A DNA stretch of 59,896 nt from Candidatus Electronema sp. (GCA_026645415.1 JAPEVH010000017.1:1-59896); one strand, 5' to 3'. Shown: positions 43,685-52,025, counted from the stretch's first letter. A program made the numbers and translations. Notes: generated by a model from the letters alone, not told the origin.

Positions 43685-43863
43685 CAATATTTCACCACAA
43701 TGATGGCATCTTCTGGGCAGATGCTCAGACAGGAGCCGCACTCAGTACAACATTCTGTGTAGACATGAATGGGCCGACGACTAATCAGCACCTTTTTAGG
43801 ACAAGCATTAATACATTGCAAGCAGTTCGTGCACTTGTTCCTGTCTATTGTTATTGCAATCAT
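43684..43863 (-). CDS. Small 2[4Fe-4S] ferredoxin
   Basis: This 59-residue protein has two cluster motifs. The first is CTNCLQCINACP (C-x2-C-x2-C-x3-CP). The second is CCTECGSCLSICP. AGGAGG lies five to six bases before the ATG. It overlaps gpsA by one base and so is translationally coupled to it. It is probably a low-potential electron carrier, although a partner is not evident; pairing with gpsA may only reflect an operon. The gene is short and easily missed. Confidence 0.9.
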   Translation of the reverse strand: MIAITIDRNKCTNCLQCINACPKKVLISRRPIHVYTECCTECGSCLSICPEDAIIVVKY

Positions 43864-43913
43864 AGCTCTTCCTCCTTTTTTGAAACGCTGCGATGCAATG
43901 GCTTAACCAAGCA

Positions 43914-44990
43914 TCATTCAACCCTGATATCGATAATGTCAACCAGCCTGCCGGTGTAGCTGTTCCTGATCAGCTCGACTAGCGCAGCGTAGTTGTCCAC
44001 CCGTATGTTGAGGCTGCTCACGGCAGAGCCGCTAAAGCCTTGCAAGGTGTATTCCCCGTTTGCAGTCACCGGTAGAGCTGCGCCTGCTATGCCGCCCTCG
44101 TTCATCGCCAAAAGACTGAGTATAAGGCCGCTGCTCTGCGCGTTATATAGTGCTTGAATGCGGAGCATTTCCTCTGCGGCAGCGGTGCCACCCGTAATGC
44201 TGACCAAGGGGCTGGCTTCATTGCTACTGAGGATGCCGGTTTCTGGGGGCTGCGGGTGGCCGAAGAGCGGCACAGTCAGGGGACTGCGCAGCTTGCGGCG
44301 GTAGGTGCCACTCCGCAGAGTGCCGTGCTCGGTGTATTTTGTAGTAACCGTGACCGTATATTCATTCTGCCACGGCTCGTCCTGCGCCGGGATGTCTGGC
44401 ACCAGCATGATTGCGCTGTTGGCGACAGAAGCATAGATACTCTGTTTTTGCTGGCCGCTCCGCGTGCCCTCAATCACGCAGCCGCAGTTCGGGTTCTCCT
44501 CATCAAAGTCGAGATTGCTGCCAGTTAGGTGCAATACCCCGCCTGCGAACAGCACATCAGCCAGCTTGAGTTTGGTGTCTTCAGTGGAGGTGATCACGGG
44601 CAGTTTCTCAGTCATGGGCAGCCGTTCCAGCTTGGCCTGATGGCGTATCTCTTTGACAAAAGGCTGAGAGATGCGCACATTAACCTGAAGCATATCATTA
44701 CTATCTGGCAGCGGAGCATCTGGGCTATCCAGCTTGCCAGTGAAGGAGACATGGAAGCTGACAGCATCCGGCAACGTTACCTGATTACCGTTGATAAGCT
44801 GCTTCTGTATCCACTTCATGACCAACGGCGCAAGGCCACTGACGATCTCCGGGCTGTAGATGGGCTGTTCCGCCGAAATGTCAGCAGCCATCTCAGCATA
44901 GCCAGCAGTGCTGCGTGGCACAGCGAGAATGCTGTAGGTATGAGGAGTGGTGAGATGGTTTTCTTCAGGCCGCCATAGAATCGTGCTCAT
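43914..44990 (-). CDS. DUF4469-type protein with HU-like N-terminal domain
   Basis: The 358-residue protein starts MSTILWRPEENHLTTPHTYS. Its first ~120 residues follow the pattern of the HU-like DNA-binding domain found in DUF4469 proteins, with VTLPDAVSFHVSFTGKLDSP. The rest has DUF4469-like IgG-fold segments: LADVLFAGGVLHLTGSNLDF, CGCVIEGTR and YTVTVTTKYTEHGTLRSGTY. GGAGAACGACC precedes the ATG, so upstream in-frame starts were rejected. It is divergent from the TIR-beta-helix gene, with the 23-bp repeat array between them. Its role is unknown. Confidence 0.7.
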   Translation of the reverse strand: MSTILWRPEENHLTTPHTYSILAVPRSTAGYAEMAADISAEQPIYSPEIVSGLAPLVMKWIQKQLINGNQVTLPDAVSFHVSFTGKLDSPDAPLPDSNDMLQVNVRISQPFVKEIRHQAKLERLPMTEKLPVITSTEDTKLKLADVLFAGGVLHLTGSNLDFDEENPNCGCVIEGTRSGQQKQSIYASVANSAIMLVPDIPAQDEPWQNEYTVTVTTKYTEHGTLRSGTYRRKLRSPLTVPLFGHPQPPETGILSSNEASPLVSITGGTAAAEEMLRIQALYNAQSSGLILSLLAMNEGGIAGAALPVTANGEYTLQGFSGSAVSSLNIRVDNYAALVELIRNSYTGRLVDIIDIRVE

Positions 44991-45119
44991 GGTCGTTCTC
45001 CGATGAGAGGGGAAAGGAAGGGATGCAGGAAGGTTGTGGTGCATCAAGGCAAAACTAAAACGCGCCAAGTGATTTGTCAACGAGATTATTACCTCGGTGG
45101 CAGGCCGGGGAAATATAAA

Positions 45120-45257
45120 GAGACCGCCTACCGTCTCTCAGGGAGACCGCCTACTGTCTCGGTGGGAGACCGCCTACTGTCTCTTGCGGAGACCGCCTAC
45201 TGTCTCGGTGGGAGACGCTCTGCGATCTCGGTGGGAGACGCTCTGCGATCTCTGGCA
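45120..45257. repeat. Array of six 23-bp tandem repeats upstream of the TIR gene
   Basis: Units begin at 45120, 45143, 45166, 45189, 45212 and 45235, exactly 23 bases apart. The first four read GAGACCGCCTACYGTCTC, with GAGAC/GTCTC inverted arms. The last two read GAGACGCTCTGCGATCTC, with GAGA/TCTC arms, so the inner bases changed as a block. The array lies between divergent genes, about 130 bases from one and 97 from the other. It has no spacers. Confidence 0.93.
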
Positions 45258-45354
45258 GCAACGCAGCCTGAACCGCTTGCAGCACAGCAGCAACACGATT
45301 ATTATGCGGCTGATGCAAGAATAAGCAACCAACACCGCTGCGGAGGAAACCGAC

Positions 45355-46599
45355 TTGAGCCAGACACCAATAGCCTTTCTGAGCTATGTGAACTTAGATG
45401 ACCAGCATGAGCAGGGGCGACTGACCCAGTTCCGCGAACGCCTGAGCGGTGAAGTGCGGATACAGACCGGCGAGGCGTTTGACATCTTTCAAGACAAGAA
45501 GGACATTGCCTTGGGCCAGCCGTGGCAGGAGCGGTTAGACACCTCGCTTGACGCTACCACCTTCCTGATTCCGATCATCACGCCCGCATTCTTTAAAAGC
45601 ACTGCCTGCCGGGCAGAGTTGGAACGTTTCCTCAAGCGGGAAAAGGAGCTGGGACGAGGCGATCTGATTGTGTCGATCTATTACGTCAACTGCCCTGTGC
45701 TGAATGATGAAGTGAAGCGAGAACACGACCCGCTGGCACAGGTTATCGCAGCGCGGCAGTATGCTGACTGGCGTGAGCTGCGTCATGAGCCATTTACCAC
45801 GCCACAAGTTCGCAAGGCTATTACAAAGATAGCGGAGCAGATCGTGGAGGCATTGGAACGAAGCTACTCCGTTACCAACATTCAGCAGAACGAGACCAAG
45901 CCTGCACCAATAGCGAAGAACGAGCCGCCAACTGTGGTTGTGGATGCTTGGCACCGTGGCGACTATGCAACAATCACTGAGGCTCTTGAGGCAGTCAAAG
46001 CAGGCACACGAATACTTGTTCGGCCTGGCTTGTACAAAGAAGGCATTGTGATTGATAAGACAGTGGAGATCATAGGAGACGGCCAGCGAGACGAGATTGT
46101 GATTGAGGCTGATAACGAGGATACTGTTGTATTCCAAGCAGACAATGGACGAATTTCCAACCTGACTCTGTGCCAATCTGGCGGTGGCTGGTTGTATAGT
46201 GTCAATATCACCCAAGGCAGGCTTGAGCTGGAGGATTGTGACATATCCAGCCAAGGTCGGTCATGCGTGGCAATCCACAATAGAGCAGACCCGCGCCTGC
46301 GCCGTAACCGTATTCATGATGGGATGGTAGCTGGTGTCTTTGTCTATGAGAACGGCCAAGGGACACTGGAGGACAATGAGATAGTTGCCAACACAAGGAT
46401 CGGTGTGGTGATCACTCAAGGCGGCAACCCGACCTTGCGGCGCAACCGCATCTCTAAGAATGGTGAATGGGGTATTTTTGCAGGGGAAGGCGGAGGCGGC
46501 ACCTTCGAGGATAATGATCTGCGTGGCAACACCAAGGGAGCATGGGACATTGCCCCAGACTGCGCAGCACGGGTGCAGCGGAGCGGCAACATTGAATGA
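45355..46599 (+). CDS. TIR domain fused to a right-handed beta-helix
   Basis: The 414-residue protein has an N-terminal TIR domain (about 5-165): IAFLSYVNLDDQHEQGR, FDIFQDKKDIALGQPWQERL, and ACRAELERF with E88 in the position of the catalytic Glu of TIR NADases. From about residue 195 it becomes a parallel beta-helix of the NosD type: PTVVVDAWHRGDYATITEAL, then repeated NRI/DND turns such as PRLRRNRIHDGMVAGVFVYE and PTLRRNRISKNGEWGIFAGE. The start is TTG with GGAGG eight to nine bases upstream; no ATG fits as well. The beta-helix could sense or scaffold a polymer ligand that triggers TIR. The pairing suggests a defence or signalling role. Confidence 0.82.
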   Translation: MSQTPIAFLSYVNLDDQHEQGRLTQFRERLSGEVRIQTGEAFDIFQDKKDIALGQPWQERLDTSLDATTFLIPIITPAFFKSTACRAELERFLKREKELGRGDLIVSIYYVNCPVLNDEVKREHDPLAQVIAARQYADWRELRHEPFTTPQVRKAITKIAEQIVEALERSYSVTNIQQNETKPAPIAKNEPPTVVVDAWHRGDYATITEALEAVKAGTRILVRPGLYKEGIVIDKTVEIIGDGQRDEIVIEADNEDTVVFQADNGRISNLTLCQSGGGWLYSVNITQGRLELEDCDISSQGRSCVAIHNRADPRLRRNRIHDGMVAGVFVYENGQGTLEDNEIVANTRIGVVITQGGNPTLRRNRISKNGEWGIFAGEGGGGTFEDNDLRGNTKGAWDIAPDCAARVQRSGNIE

Positions 46600-46781
46600 A
46601 GGGTGCCGCAGGCGGCGAGAGAAGCCTGTTTTCTGCGGAAAGCGCGGTGCTAGAGACGCTTTTTCTTGCGGGCATTGATGCTGGCTTGTATCTTCTTTGA
46701 TGGGCAATGACGCTTTGTCAATCCCTTATGAATTTGTACTGTGACAATTACCTGAAGACTGCTGCGGAGTCGAGAGAAAAG

Positions 46782-47783
46782 ATGCTCATCCTTGCTATTG
46801 AAAGTTCCTGCGATGACACAGCGGCGGCAGTGTTGGCAGACGACCGGCAAGTGCTGGCAAATGTAATTAGCAGCCAGTTTGCTGTGCATGAAAAATACGG
46901 CGGCATAGTGCCGGAGTTGGCCTCGCGGTGCCATATTGAGGCGGTCTGGCCGGTGGCACAAGAGGCTTTGGCCAAGGCCGGAGTCAGCCTAGATGAAATA
47001 GATCTGATTGCTGCCACCCAAGGGCCAGGCTTGGTTGGCTGTTTGCTGGTCGGTCTTACCTTTGCTAAGTCGTTGGCTATGGTACGGCAGATTCCTTGCG
47101 TGGGCGTAGATCATCTGGCCGGACATCTTTTGGCCATTCTGTTGGAAGAACATAAACCAGAATTTCCCTACACCGCCTTGGTCGTTTCCGGCGGCACGAC
47201 CTCTCTTTTTACGGTTAACAGTCCGACTGAGTTCCGTCTCTTGGGCCGCACCCGTGATGACGCGGCTGGTGAAGCCTTTGACAAAACTGCCAAGTTACTT
47301 GGTTTAGGTTGTCCGGGCGGCCCGGCAGTGAGTAAGCTGGCCGAACAGGGGCAAGCCGATGCGTTTACCTTTCCTCGTGCCCTTACTGATGGCAGTTTGG
47401 ATTTCAGCTTTAGCGGTATGAAAACTGCTGTGGTCAATCAGGTCAATCAGTTTCGCCAACAGAATCAGCCTGTACCAGTGGCGGATATTTGCGCCTCTTT
47501 TGAGCAGGCGGTTGCGGATGTGCTAGTCAATAAAACTATTCTTGCGGCACAACGTTGCGGTCATAATCAAATTGCTCTGGGCGGTGGCGTGGCAGCAAAT
47601 AACAGGTTGCGACAACAGATGGCAGCTCGCTGCGCTGAAGAAGGCTTATCCTGCTTCTTACCTTCTCCTGTTTTTTGCACCGACAATGCTGCCATGATTG
47701 CTTTGGCAGGGTTCCATCAGTTTGCAGCGGGCAAGACCATTGGCCCGGATGCAGACGCATTTTCCCGTTCCCCGCTCAACTGA
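46782..47783 (+). CDS. tsaD: tRNA N6-adenosine threonylcarbamoyltransferase
   Basis: This 333-residue protein makes t6A37 in ANN-decoding tRNAs with TsaB and TsaE. It has MLILAIESSCDDTAAAV, the metal-binding H111 and H115 in VDHLAGHLLAILLE, VSGGTTSLF, and the late LGGGVAANNRLR and CTDNAAMIA. The start at 46782 matches the family N-terminus; an upstream frame from 46707 has no support. It is followed two bases later by the first DUF2062 gene. Confidence 0.97.
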   Translation: MLILAIESSCDDTAAAVLADDRQVLANVISSQFAVHEKYGGIVPELASRCHIEAVWPVAQEALAKAGVSLDEIDLIAATQGPGLVGCLLVGLTFAKSLAMVRQIPCVGVDHLAGHLLAILLEEHKPEFPYTALVVSGGTTSLFTVNSPTEFRLLGRTRDDAAGEAFDKTAKLLGLGCPGGPAVSKLAEQGQADAFTFPRALTDGSLDFSFSGMKTAVVNQVNQFRQQNQPVPVADICASFEQAVADVLVNKTILAAQRCGHNQIALGGGVAANNRLRQQMAARCAEEGLSCFLPSPVFCTDNAAMIALAGFHQFAAGKTIGPDADAFSRSPLN

Positions 47784-47785
47784 TC

Positions 47786-48322
47786 ATGTTTCGTAATTTA
47801 CTGCGTTTGCTAAGATATTACCTGCTGCGAGTCAAGCGGCTCAAAGGTGATCCTGAGTATCTGGCGCGTGGCTTTGCCTTTGGCGTGTTCATGGGCGTAC
47901 TGCCTTTGGTGCCAGTACAAACTATTATTCTTGTGCCGCTGACTATCCTTTTCCGGGTTAGCACCATTGCCGCCCTTATTGCTGGCACCTTGGTCAGTAA
48001 TCCTCTGACCTTTATGCCCCAGTATTATTTGACGTGGAAGATCGGCAACGCGGTTCTGCCAGGTGAAGTCTCTTGGGAGCAACTGAACACCGTGCTGCAC
48101 GAGGTTTCGCGTTTCATGGCTGAAGAAAGTTTTCTCCACGGCATTGCCAAGAGCATAACGGCTATCAGTCGTCTTGGTCTCAATACCATTGCTGTTCTTC
48201 TAACCGGCGGTGCCATCATTGGCATTCCTGCTGGAATTATCAGCTATTTTTTTGCCCGTAAATTTTTTTATGCTGTCCGCAAGCGGCGATTGAAACGCCA
48301 ACGTCTGGACAAACCGAAATAA
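47786..48322 (+). CDS. DUF2062 membrane protein, copy 1
   Basis: The 178-residue protein has the DUF2062 signature GDPEYLARGFAFGVFMGVLP followed by VPVQTIILVPLTILFRVS and VSNPLTFMPQYYLTWKIG. About three membrane helices and a basic C-terminus are present. Members are often found with glycosyltransferases but have no agreed function. The start was placed two bases after tsaD. The second copy directly follows. Confidence 0.88.
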   Translation: MFRNLLRLLRYYLLRVKRLKGDPEYLARGFAFGVFMGVLPLVPVQTIILVPLTILFRVSTIAALIAGTLVSNPLTFMPQYYLTWKIGNAVLPGEVSWEQLNTVLHEVSRFMAEESFLHGIAKSITAISRLGLNTIAVLLTGGAIIGIPAGIISYFFARKFFYAVRKRRLKRQRLDKPK

Positions 48323-48328
48323 ATCATT

Positions 48329-48883
48329 ATGGAAACAGTGCTTAGAACTGCTCTGCGGCTGCCCCGGTTGCCCCGGTATTATTTTCTTCGCGTCAAGCGG
48401 ATGAAAGGCGACCCAGAATATTTAGCCCGCAGCTTTGCCTTTGGCGTATTTATGGGAGTCTTGCCGCTCATGCCAGTGCAGACCATTATTCTTGTTCCTC
48501 TCACTATCCTTCTTCGGATTAGCACCATTACGGCAATGCTGGCTGGTTATGTGGTCAGTAATCCGTTGACCTTTGCTCCTCAGTATTATACTTCGTGGAA
48601 ATTGGGAAATATTATTCTGCCAGGTTGGGTGACTTGGGAGCAAATCCATACCGCTCTCCAGATTATTCTTCATCCAGATCCGCAGCTTAATATGATGCAG
48701 AGTATTCTGCATGGCCTTGGTGCACTGAGCAAACTTGGCTTCAAGGCCATCGCTGTGATGGAAACTGGCGGTACGATTATCGGCCTGCCTATTGCTCTTG
48801 CCAGCTATTTTCTTGCCCTTAACTTTTTCTTGACCGTGCGAAAAAAACGGGCCTTGAAACACCGATTAGATAACAAACAATAA
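48329..48883 (+). CDS. DUF2062 membrane protein, copy 2
   Basis: The 184-residue paralogue starts METVLRTALRLPRLPRYYFL and repeats GDPEYLARSFAFGVFMGVLP, VQTIILVPLTILLRIS and VSNPLTFAPQYYTSWKLG. The two copies share most of the first 100 residues and differ in the C-terminal third, which indicates tandem duplication followed by divergence. It overlaps ksgA by one base (TAATG). Confidence 0.88.
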   Translation: METVLRTALRLPRLPRYYFLRVKRMKGDPEYLARSFAFGVFMGVLPLMPVQTIILVPLTILLRISTITAMLAGYVVSNPLTFAPQYYTSWKLGNIILPGWVTWEQIHTALQIILHPDPQLNMMQSILHGLGALSKLGFKAIAVMETGGTIIGLPIALASYFLALNFFLTVRKKRALKHRLDNKQ

Positions 48884-49728
48884 TGTTTTATCAGAAAAGT
48901 AAAGCTGTGTTGCGCCAAGAAGGTTTGGCCGCCTCCAAAAAATTAGGGCAGAACTTTCTTGTCCATAAATATACAGCAGAACGCATTGCTGATCTGGCTG
49001 ATCTGCGCAAGGAAGATACCGTTGTTGAAGTGGGAGTTGGTCTTGGTGCCTTGACTGCGCCGTTAGCTCAGGCTGCCGGGCAGGTGATTGGTTTGGAAGC
49101 AGATTCTGGCATTGTTCGGCTGCACACAGAACGGCAAGATTTGCCAGCCAATGTCCGTCTTATTCATCAAGACGTGTTGAAAGCTGATTTTTGTGCTTTG
49201 GCCGCAGAGTTTGGCCGTTTGAAAATTGTAGCCAATCTGCCCTACTCTATTTCCTCGCCCTTTCTCTTTAAGCTTATGGAGGATTCAGCGGGGATTGATT
49301 TTGCTGTAGTTATGCTGCAAAAGGAATTTGCTGAACGGCTACTGGCCAAGCCTAAAACTAAGGACTATGGCGCGCCTACAGTGTTGCTGGCGGCCTGTGC
49401 TACTGTTGAACGACTTATGGAGCTTAGGCCAGAAGAATTTCATCCCCGGCCCAAGGTAGATTCCCTACTCTTGCGGCTCGTCTTCCAGCCCGTACCAGAA
49501 CGAGTGCGGCAACTTGGTGACTTTGACCGAACTTTGCTCAAGCGGATTGTTAGTGCAGCCTTTGGCCAGCGACGCAAAACTTTGAGCAACAGTTTAGCTG
49601 CTGCCGGGTTGCTGCCAAAAGAGGATTTGCTTGATTGTTTTGCTGAGGCTGGAATCTCTCCGGCAACACGAGCCGAGCAGCTTAGTTTGGAGGATTTTGT
49701 TAGGTTGGTTAAGCAGTTTGCTGGATAA
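48883..49728 (+). CDS. rsmA: 16S rRNA dimethyladenosine transferase
   Basis: KsgA dimethylates A1518 and A1519 of 16S rRNA. The 281-residue protein has KKLGQNFLVHKYTAERIAD, SAM-binding VVEVGVGLGALTAPLAQAAG, IHQDVLKADF, catalytic NLPYSISSPFLFKLM and the C-terminal RKTLSNSLAAAGL. The order and length match the family. It is the last gene in the tsaD-DUF2062-DUF2062-rsmA run. Confidence 0.97.
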   Translation: MFYQKSKAVLRQEGLAASKKLGQNFLVHKYTAERIADLADLRKEDTVVEVGVGLGALTAPLAQAAGQVIGLEADSGIVRLHTERQDLPANVRLIHQDVLKADFCALAAEFGRLKIVANLPYSISSPFLFKLMEDSAGIDFAVVMLQKEFAERLLAKPKTKDYGAPTVLLAACATVERLMELRPEEFHPRPKVDSLLLRLVFQPVPERVRQLGDFDRTLLKRIVSAAFGQRRKTLSNSLAAAGLLPKEDLLDCFAEAGISPATRAEQLSLEDFVRLVKQFAG

Positions 49729-49876
49729 AGCAAACAAAAGATGGAGTTTGGAAAAACTAACCAGCTTTGATCCACCGCAACCGTTGTTCTCATTACGACC
49801 TCATGAAAAAAAGCGCGTCTGCATCTATTTAACAGCAACGACGTAAAAGAACACCGTTGCCCTGCTTCTCCCACGC

Positions 49877-49985
49877 CAAGGTTTTTTCCACAAGAGAATG
49901 CTGGATGTTACCTGATGCGGGCGGGGCAAGGTGAATGGCAGAGGAGAGAAAAGAAAAGGCCCTGAAGCTAGAGTGAGATTCAGGG
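49877..49985 (+). repeat. Dispersed ~109-bp hairpin repeat, copy 1
   Basis: This segment is closely similar to 50696-50802: both have AGAGAATG, GTTACCTGATGCGGGC, GAATGGCAGAGGAGAG and GAGGAGAGAAAAGAAAAGG, and end in a hairpin. Here the hairpin is CCCTGAA/TTCAGGG with a 12-base loop. Copy 1 carries a few extra bases (CTGG) after GAGAATG. It lies between rsmA and the first toxin-antitoxin pair. It may be a small non-autonomous element or a conserved transcript end. Confidence 0.85.
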
Positions 49986-50008
49986 GGTGTATGATTTACC
50001 GAACACTG

Positions 50009-50464
50009 TCAGGAAATCAAGGGAATAATTTCTATATGACTGGAGAATCGTTTAAAATCGCTGACATTATGAGTAAGCAGCTCATGAACATCGTTGACCA
50101 GCATGGTTGCGACAATATTGGCATCGTGAATCTGTTTACCGCTTACAGAGACAGCTTCTGCCAGCTCAAGCAGTTGTTCGGTTACTCCCGGATCGTCATT
50201 GAACACGGTAAAGTCTTCCTCAAAATGCCTGATCGCCTTGATGACCGTCTCTCTCAACAACTCTTTCGTGAGCATATCAGGGCGGGTCATTGATGCAAGG
50301 TACTCCCGCAAGACCTGACGACTGATGAACAGCTCGGTATTTTCCTTTTCAAGCCGCCGAATTGCATCATGAGCAGGCTGGTAGAAGGGTGATCTGCTGA
50401 TGCTCGCGTAGATGAGAATATTGGTATCGATGAAGACTCCGCGCCTATCGTCCATCGTTTCCAT
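50009..50464 (-). CDS. PIN domain toxin (VapC-like), pair 1
   Basis: The 151-residue protein has a PIN fold with acidic cluster residues in VFIDTNILIYASIS, FISRQVLREYLASM, KQIHDANIVATML and HNVSDFKRF. PIN toxins cleave RNA. It overlaps the antitoxin stop by 20 bases from the first Met; the second Met (50455) is also possible. The gene is one of two minus-strand PIN modules separated by the hairpin repeat. Confidence 0.85.
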   Translation of the reverse strand: METMDDRRGVFIDTNILIYASISRSPFYQPAHDAIRRLEKENTELFISRQVLREYLASMTRPDMLTKELLRETVIKAIRHFEEDFTVFNDDPGVTEQLLELAEAVSVSGKQIHDANIVATMLVNDVHELLTHNVSDFKRFSSHIEIIPLIS

Positions 50465-50681
50465 ATAAGTCCCCGCGTCTGAAGGTATTGTTCGGGTTTA
50501 CCGGTTCGGTATCGAACATGGGAAAACGAACACCTTTTTTCTTTCTTTTCCTGTTGACAGGGTATTCCTCGATAATAACAACTGCACGGTAATGACCTTG
50601 TTTGATTTCAGGAGGAATCCGCAGGTCAACAACTGCTTGGCCCGGTGTTTGTACAAAGATATCGGTTTCTATTGCTTTCAT
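50445..50681 (-). CDS. Putative antitoxin of PIN pair 1
   Basis: The 78-residue protein starts MKAIETDIFVQTPGQAVVDL. It has a beta-rich N-terminus and a basic stretch (NRKRKKKGVRFP). The start was moved from an upstream frame that runs through the repeat. Its position immediately upstream of and overlapping the PIN gene supports an antitoxin role. The family is not recognised. Confidence 0.65.
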   Translation of the reverse strand: MKAIETDIFVQTPGQAVVDLRIPPEIKQGHYRAVVIIEEYPVNRKRKKKGVRFPMFDTEPVNPNNTFRRGDLYGNDGR

Positions 50682-50695
50682 TATTTTCGCCTCAG

Positions 50696-50802
50696 CAAGG
50701 TGTTTTCCATAAGAGAATGTTACCTGATGCGGGCAGGTGGGGCAAGATGAATGGCAGAGGAGAGAAAAGAAAAGGCCCTGAATCCGGCAGGGGGATTCAG
50801 GG
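50696..50802 (+). repeat. Dispersed ~107-bp hairpin repeat, copy 2
   Basis: This is the second copy of the 49.9-kb repeat. It ends in a perfect 10-bp hairpin, CCCTGAATCC/GGATTCAGGG, with a 7-base loop. Copy 1 keeps only seven pairs. The conserved hairpin position with changed loop bases suggests that structure matters. It lies between the stop of the second PIN gene and the start of the first pair's antitoxin, so it overlaps the promoter region of pair 1. Confidence 0.85.
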
Positions 50803-50822
50803 TATTGAAATACACAGTTCAC

Positions 50823-51275
50823 TCAGCTATGGTAGCGCGCTCTAAAGTTTTTCCTTAACTCTTGGATAATATCTTTAAACACGGAATAACTGACTATTTC
50901 TACCCCATGAAAAGGCGTGAGTGACAACAGATCGTCATCACCTGTAATCAAATAATCAGCATTGCCGGACACGCACAAATCCAGAAGGAAATTATCCTTC
51001 GGATCACGGCAGTCCATGAAATGTTCTGTTATCTCAATCTGCTCAAATTTAATATGAATAAGGGAAATCAGTTCTTCTACGTCTTCTTGGAAAAAGTATT
51101 TTTCAAATTTTGGTCGTTGGAGAACTTCGAGGAGTTCATCAATCAGCTCCTTGCTGAACAATACTTTAATGTTATCGTTTATTATCGCCTCAGCCAGACC
51201 GGCGAGCGTTTTCCCTATTAAAAAACTTATCCATATATTTGTATCGATAACAACTTGGATTTCACTTTTCCGCAC
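50823..51275 (-). CDS. PIN domain toxin, pair 2 (COG1569-like)
   Basis: This 150-residue protein has VVIDTNIWISFLIGKTLAGL, ELIDELLEVLQRPKF, CRDPKDNFLLDLCVSG and YLITGDDDLLSL, placing the four PIN acids. It matches the family annotated as putative toxin component near PIN domain. Its start overlaps the upstream antitoxin by 14 bases. Confidence 0.87.
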   Translation of the reverse strand: MRKSEIQVVIDTNIWISFLIGKTLAGLAEAIINDNIKVLFSKELIDELLEVLQRPKFEKYFFQEDVEELISLIHIKFEQIEITEHFMDCRDPKDNFLLDLCVSGNADYLITGDDDLLSLTPFHGVEIVSYSVFKDIIQELRKNFRARYHS

Positions 51276-51483
51276 GATACATCTTCTCCCGCACAGTCTC
51301 CACTTCGGCGGTGATCTCCTCCAGGGTTAAATCCGATTTTCGGATTTTATTCATGAATCGGTTAAAACGAGTCGGGAAAGTGTCCCTCTCCAGCATTCGG
51401 ACAATCTCTGTTTTTTCTTCTATTCCACACTGGGCTATCAGCGATTTTAGTTGGTTAAAATCTAATGCTAAATTGAGGCTCAC
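51262..51483 (-). CDS. Putative antitoxin of PIN pair 2
   Basis: The 73-residue protein has an N-terminal segment LNLALDFNQLKSLIAQCGIE and helical RFNRFMNKIRKSDLTLEEI, ending KMYRAEK. Small helical proteins of this type are regularly encoded just before COG1569-type PIN proteins. No clear DNA-binding motif is visible. Confidence 0.7.
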   Translation of the reverse strand: MSLNLALDFNQLKSLIAQCGIEEKTEIVRMLERDTFPTRFNRFMNKIRKSDLTLEEITAEVETVREKMYRAEK

Positions 51484-51609
51484 AGCATTTTCCTCCAGAT
51501 ATTCTTTTACCCGTAAAATTCCACTTATTCCAATATTGAGGCAAAATACAGGAAAAACTTTCCGTGTATTTTGCCTGCTGACATCAAATGAAACTACCCG
51601 TCAAAACAC

Positions 51610-51993
51610 TTACTGCCCATTTCCTTCACTCCCATTCCCCGGTTTCTTCCCGCCTCCATGCGGATGATGATTGATATCACTGAGCCGGGTTCCACCCGCC
51701 ATCTCGTATTCGTTGCTGTCCCGACCGTACTTTACCTTCACACCGGAAAGCATCTGCGAAGATAAACCGCGAAGTTCCTTTTCCACTGCCTGAAAGTCAT
51801 TGCCCGCTGCATCAGCCTGAGCAAGCAGACCGTTATAGGTATCCAAGGCAGTTTGGGCCGCAGTTATTTTGGCATCATAGGTCGCCAGCGTGAGATTATT
51901 GCCTAAGTCCAAGTTCGGATCAATTGCCCGCAGGTTGCCAGCGCGTTCCTGCGCCTCGGCGATGATTTCTGAGGATTTGCGACGGTAGGCCAT
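51610..51993 (-). CDS. Small conserved protein of unknown function (MAYRRKSSE family)
   Basis: The 127-residue protein starts MAYRRKSSEIIAEAQERAGN and continues with IDPNLDLGNNLTLATYDAKI, a helical coiled-coil-like region, and KYGRDSNEYEMAGGTRLSDI. I recall similar proteins in cyanobacteria and other filamentous bacteria but no function. The Gly/His/Asn tail is low complexity. AAGGAGG precedes the ATG, and a 16-bp palindrome lies 33 bases upstream. Confidence 0.62.
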   Translation of the reverse strand: MAYRRKSSEIIAEAQERAGNLRAIDPNLDLGNNLTLATYDAKITAAQTALDTYNGLLAQADAAGNDFQAVEKELRGLSSQMLSGVKVKYGRDSNEYEMAGGTRLSDINHHPHGGGKKPGNGSEGNGQ

Positions 51994-52025
51994 GAGGATA
52001 CCTCCTTAGAGGAAGGATTTCTTTT

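Noticed and set aside
49931-50293. Open frame starting MNGRGEKRKGPE on the plus strand
   Set aside because: The same start appears in copy 2 of the hairpin repeat (about 50749), so it comes from the repeat; the rest is antisense to the PIN toxin gene.
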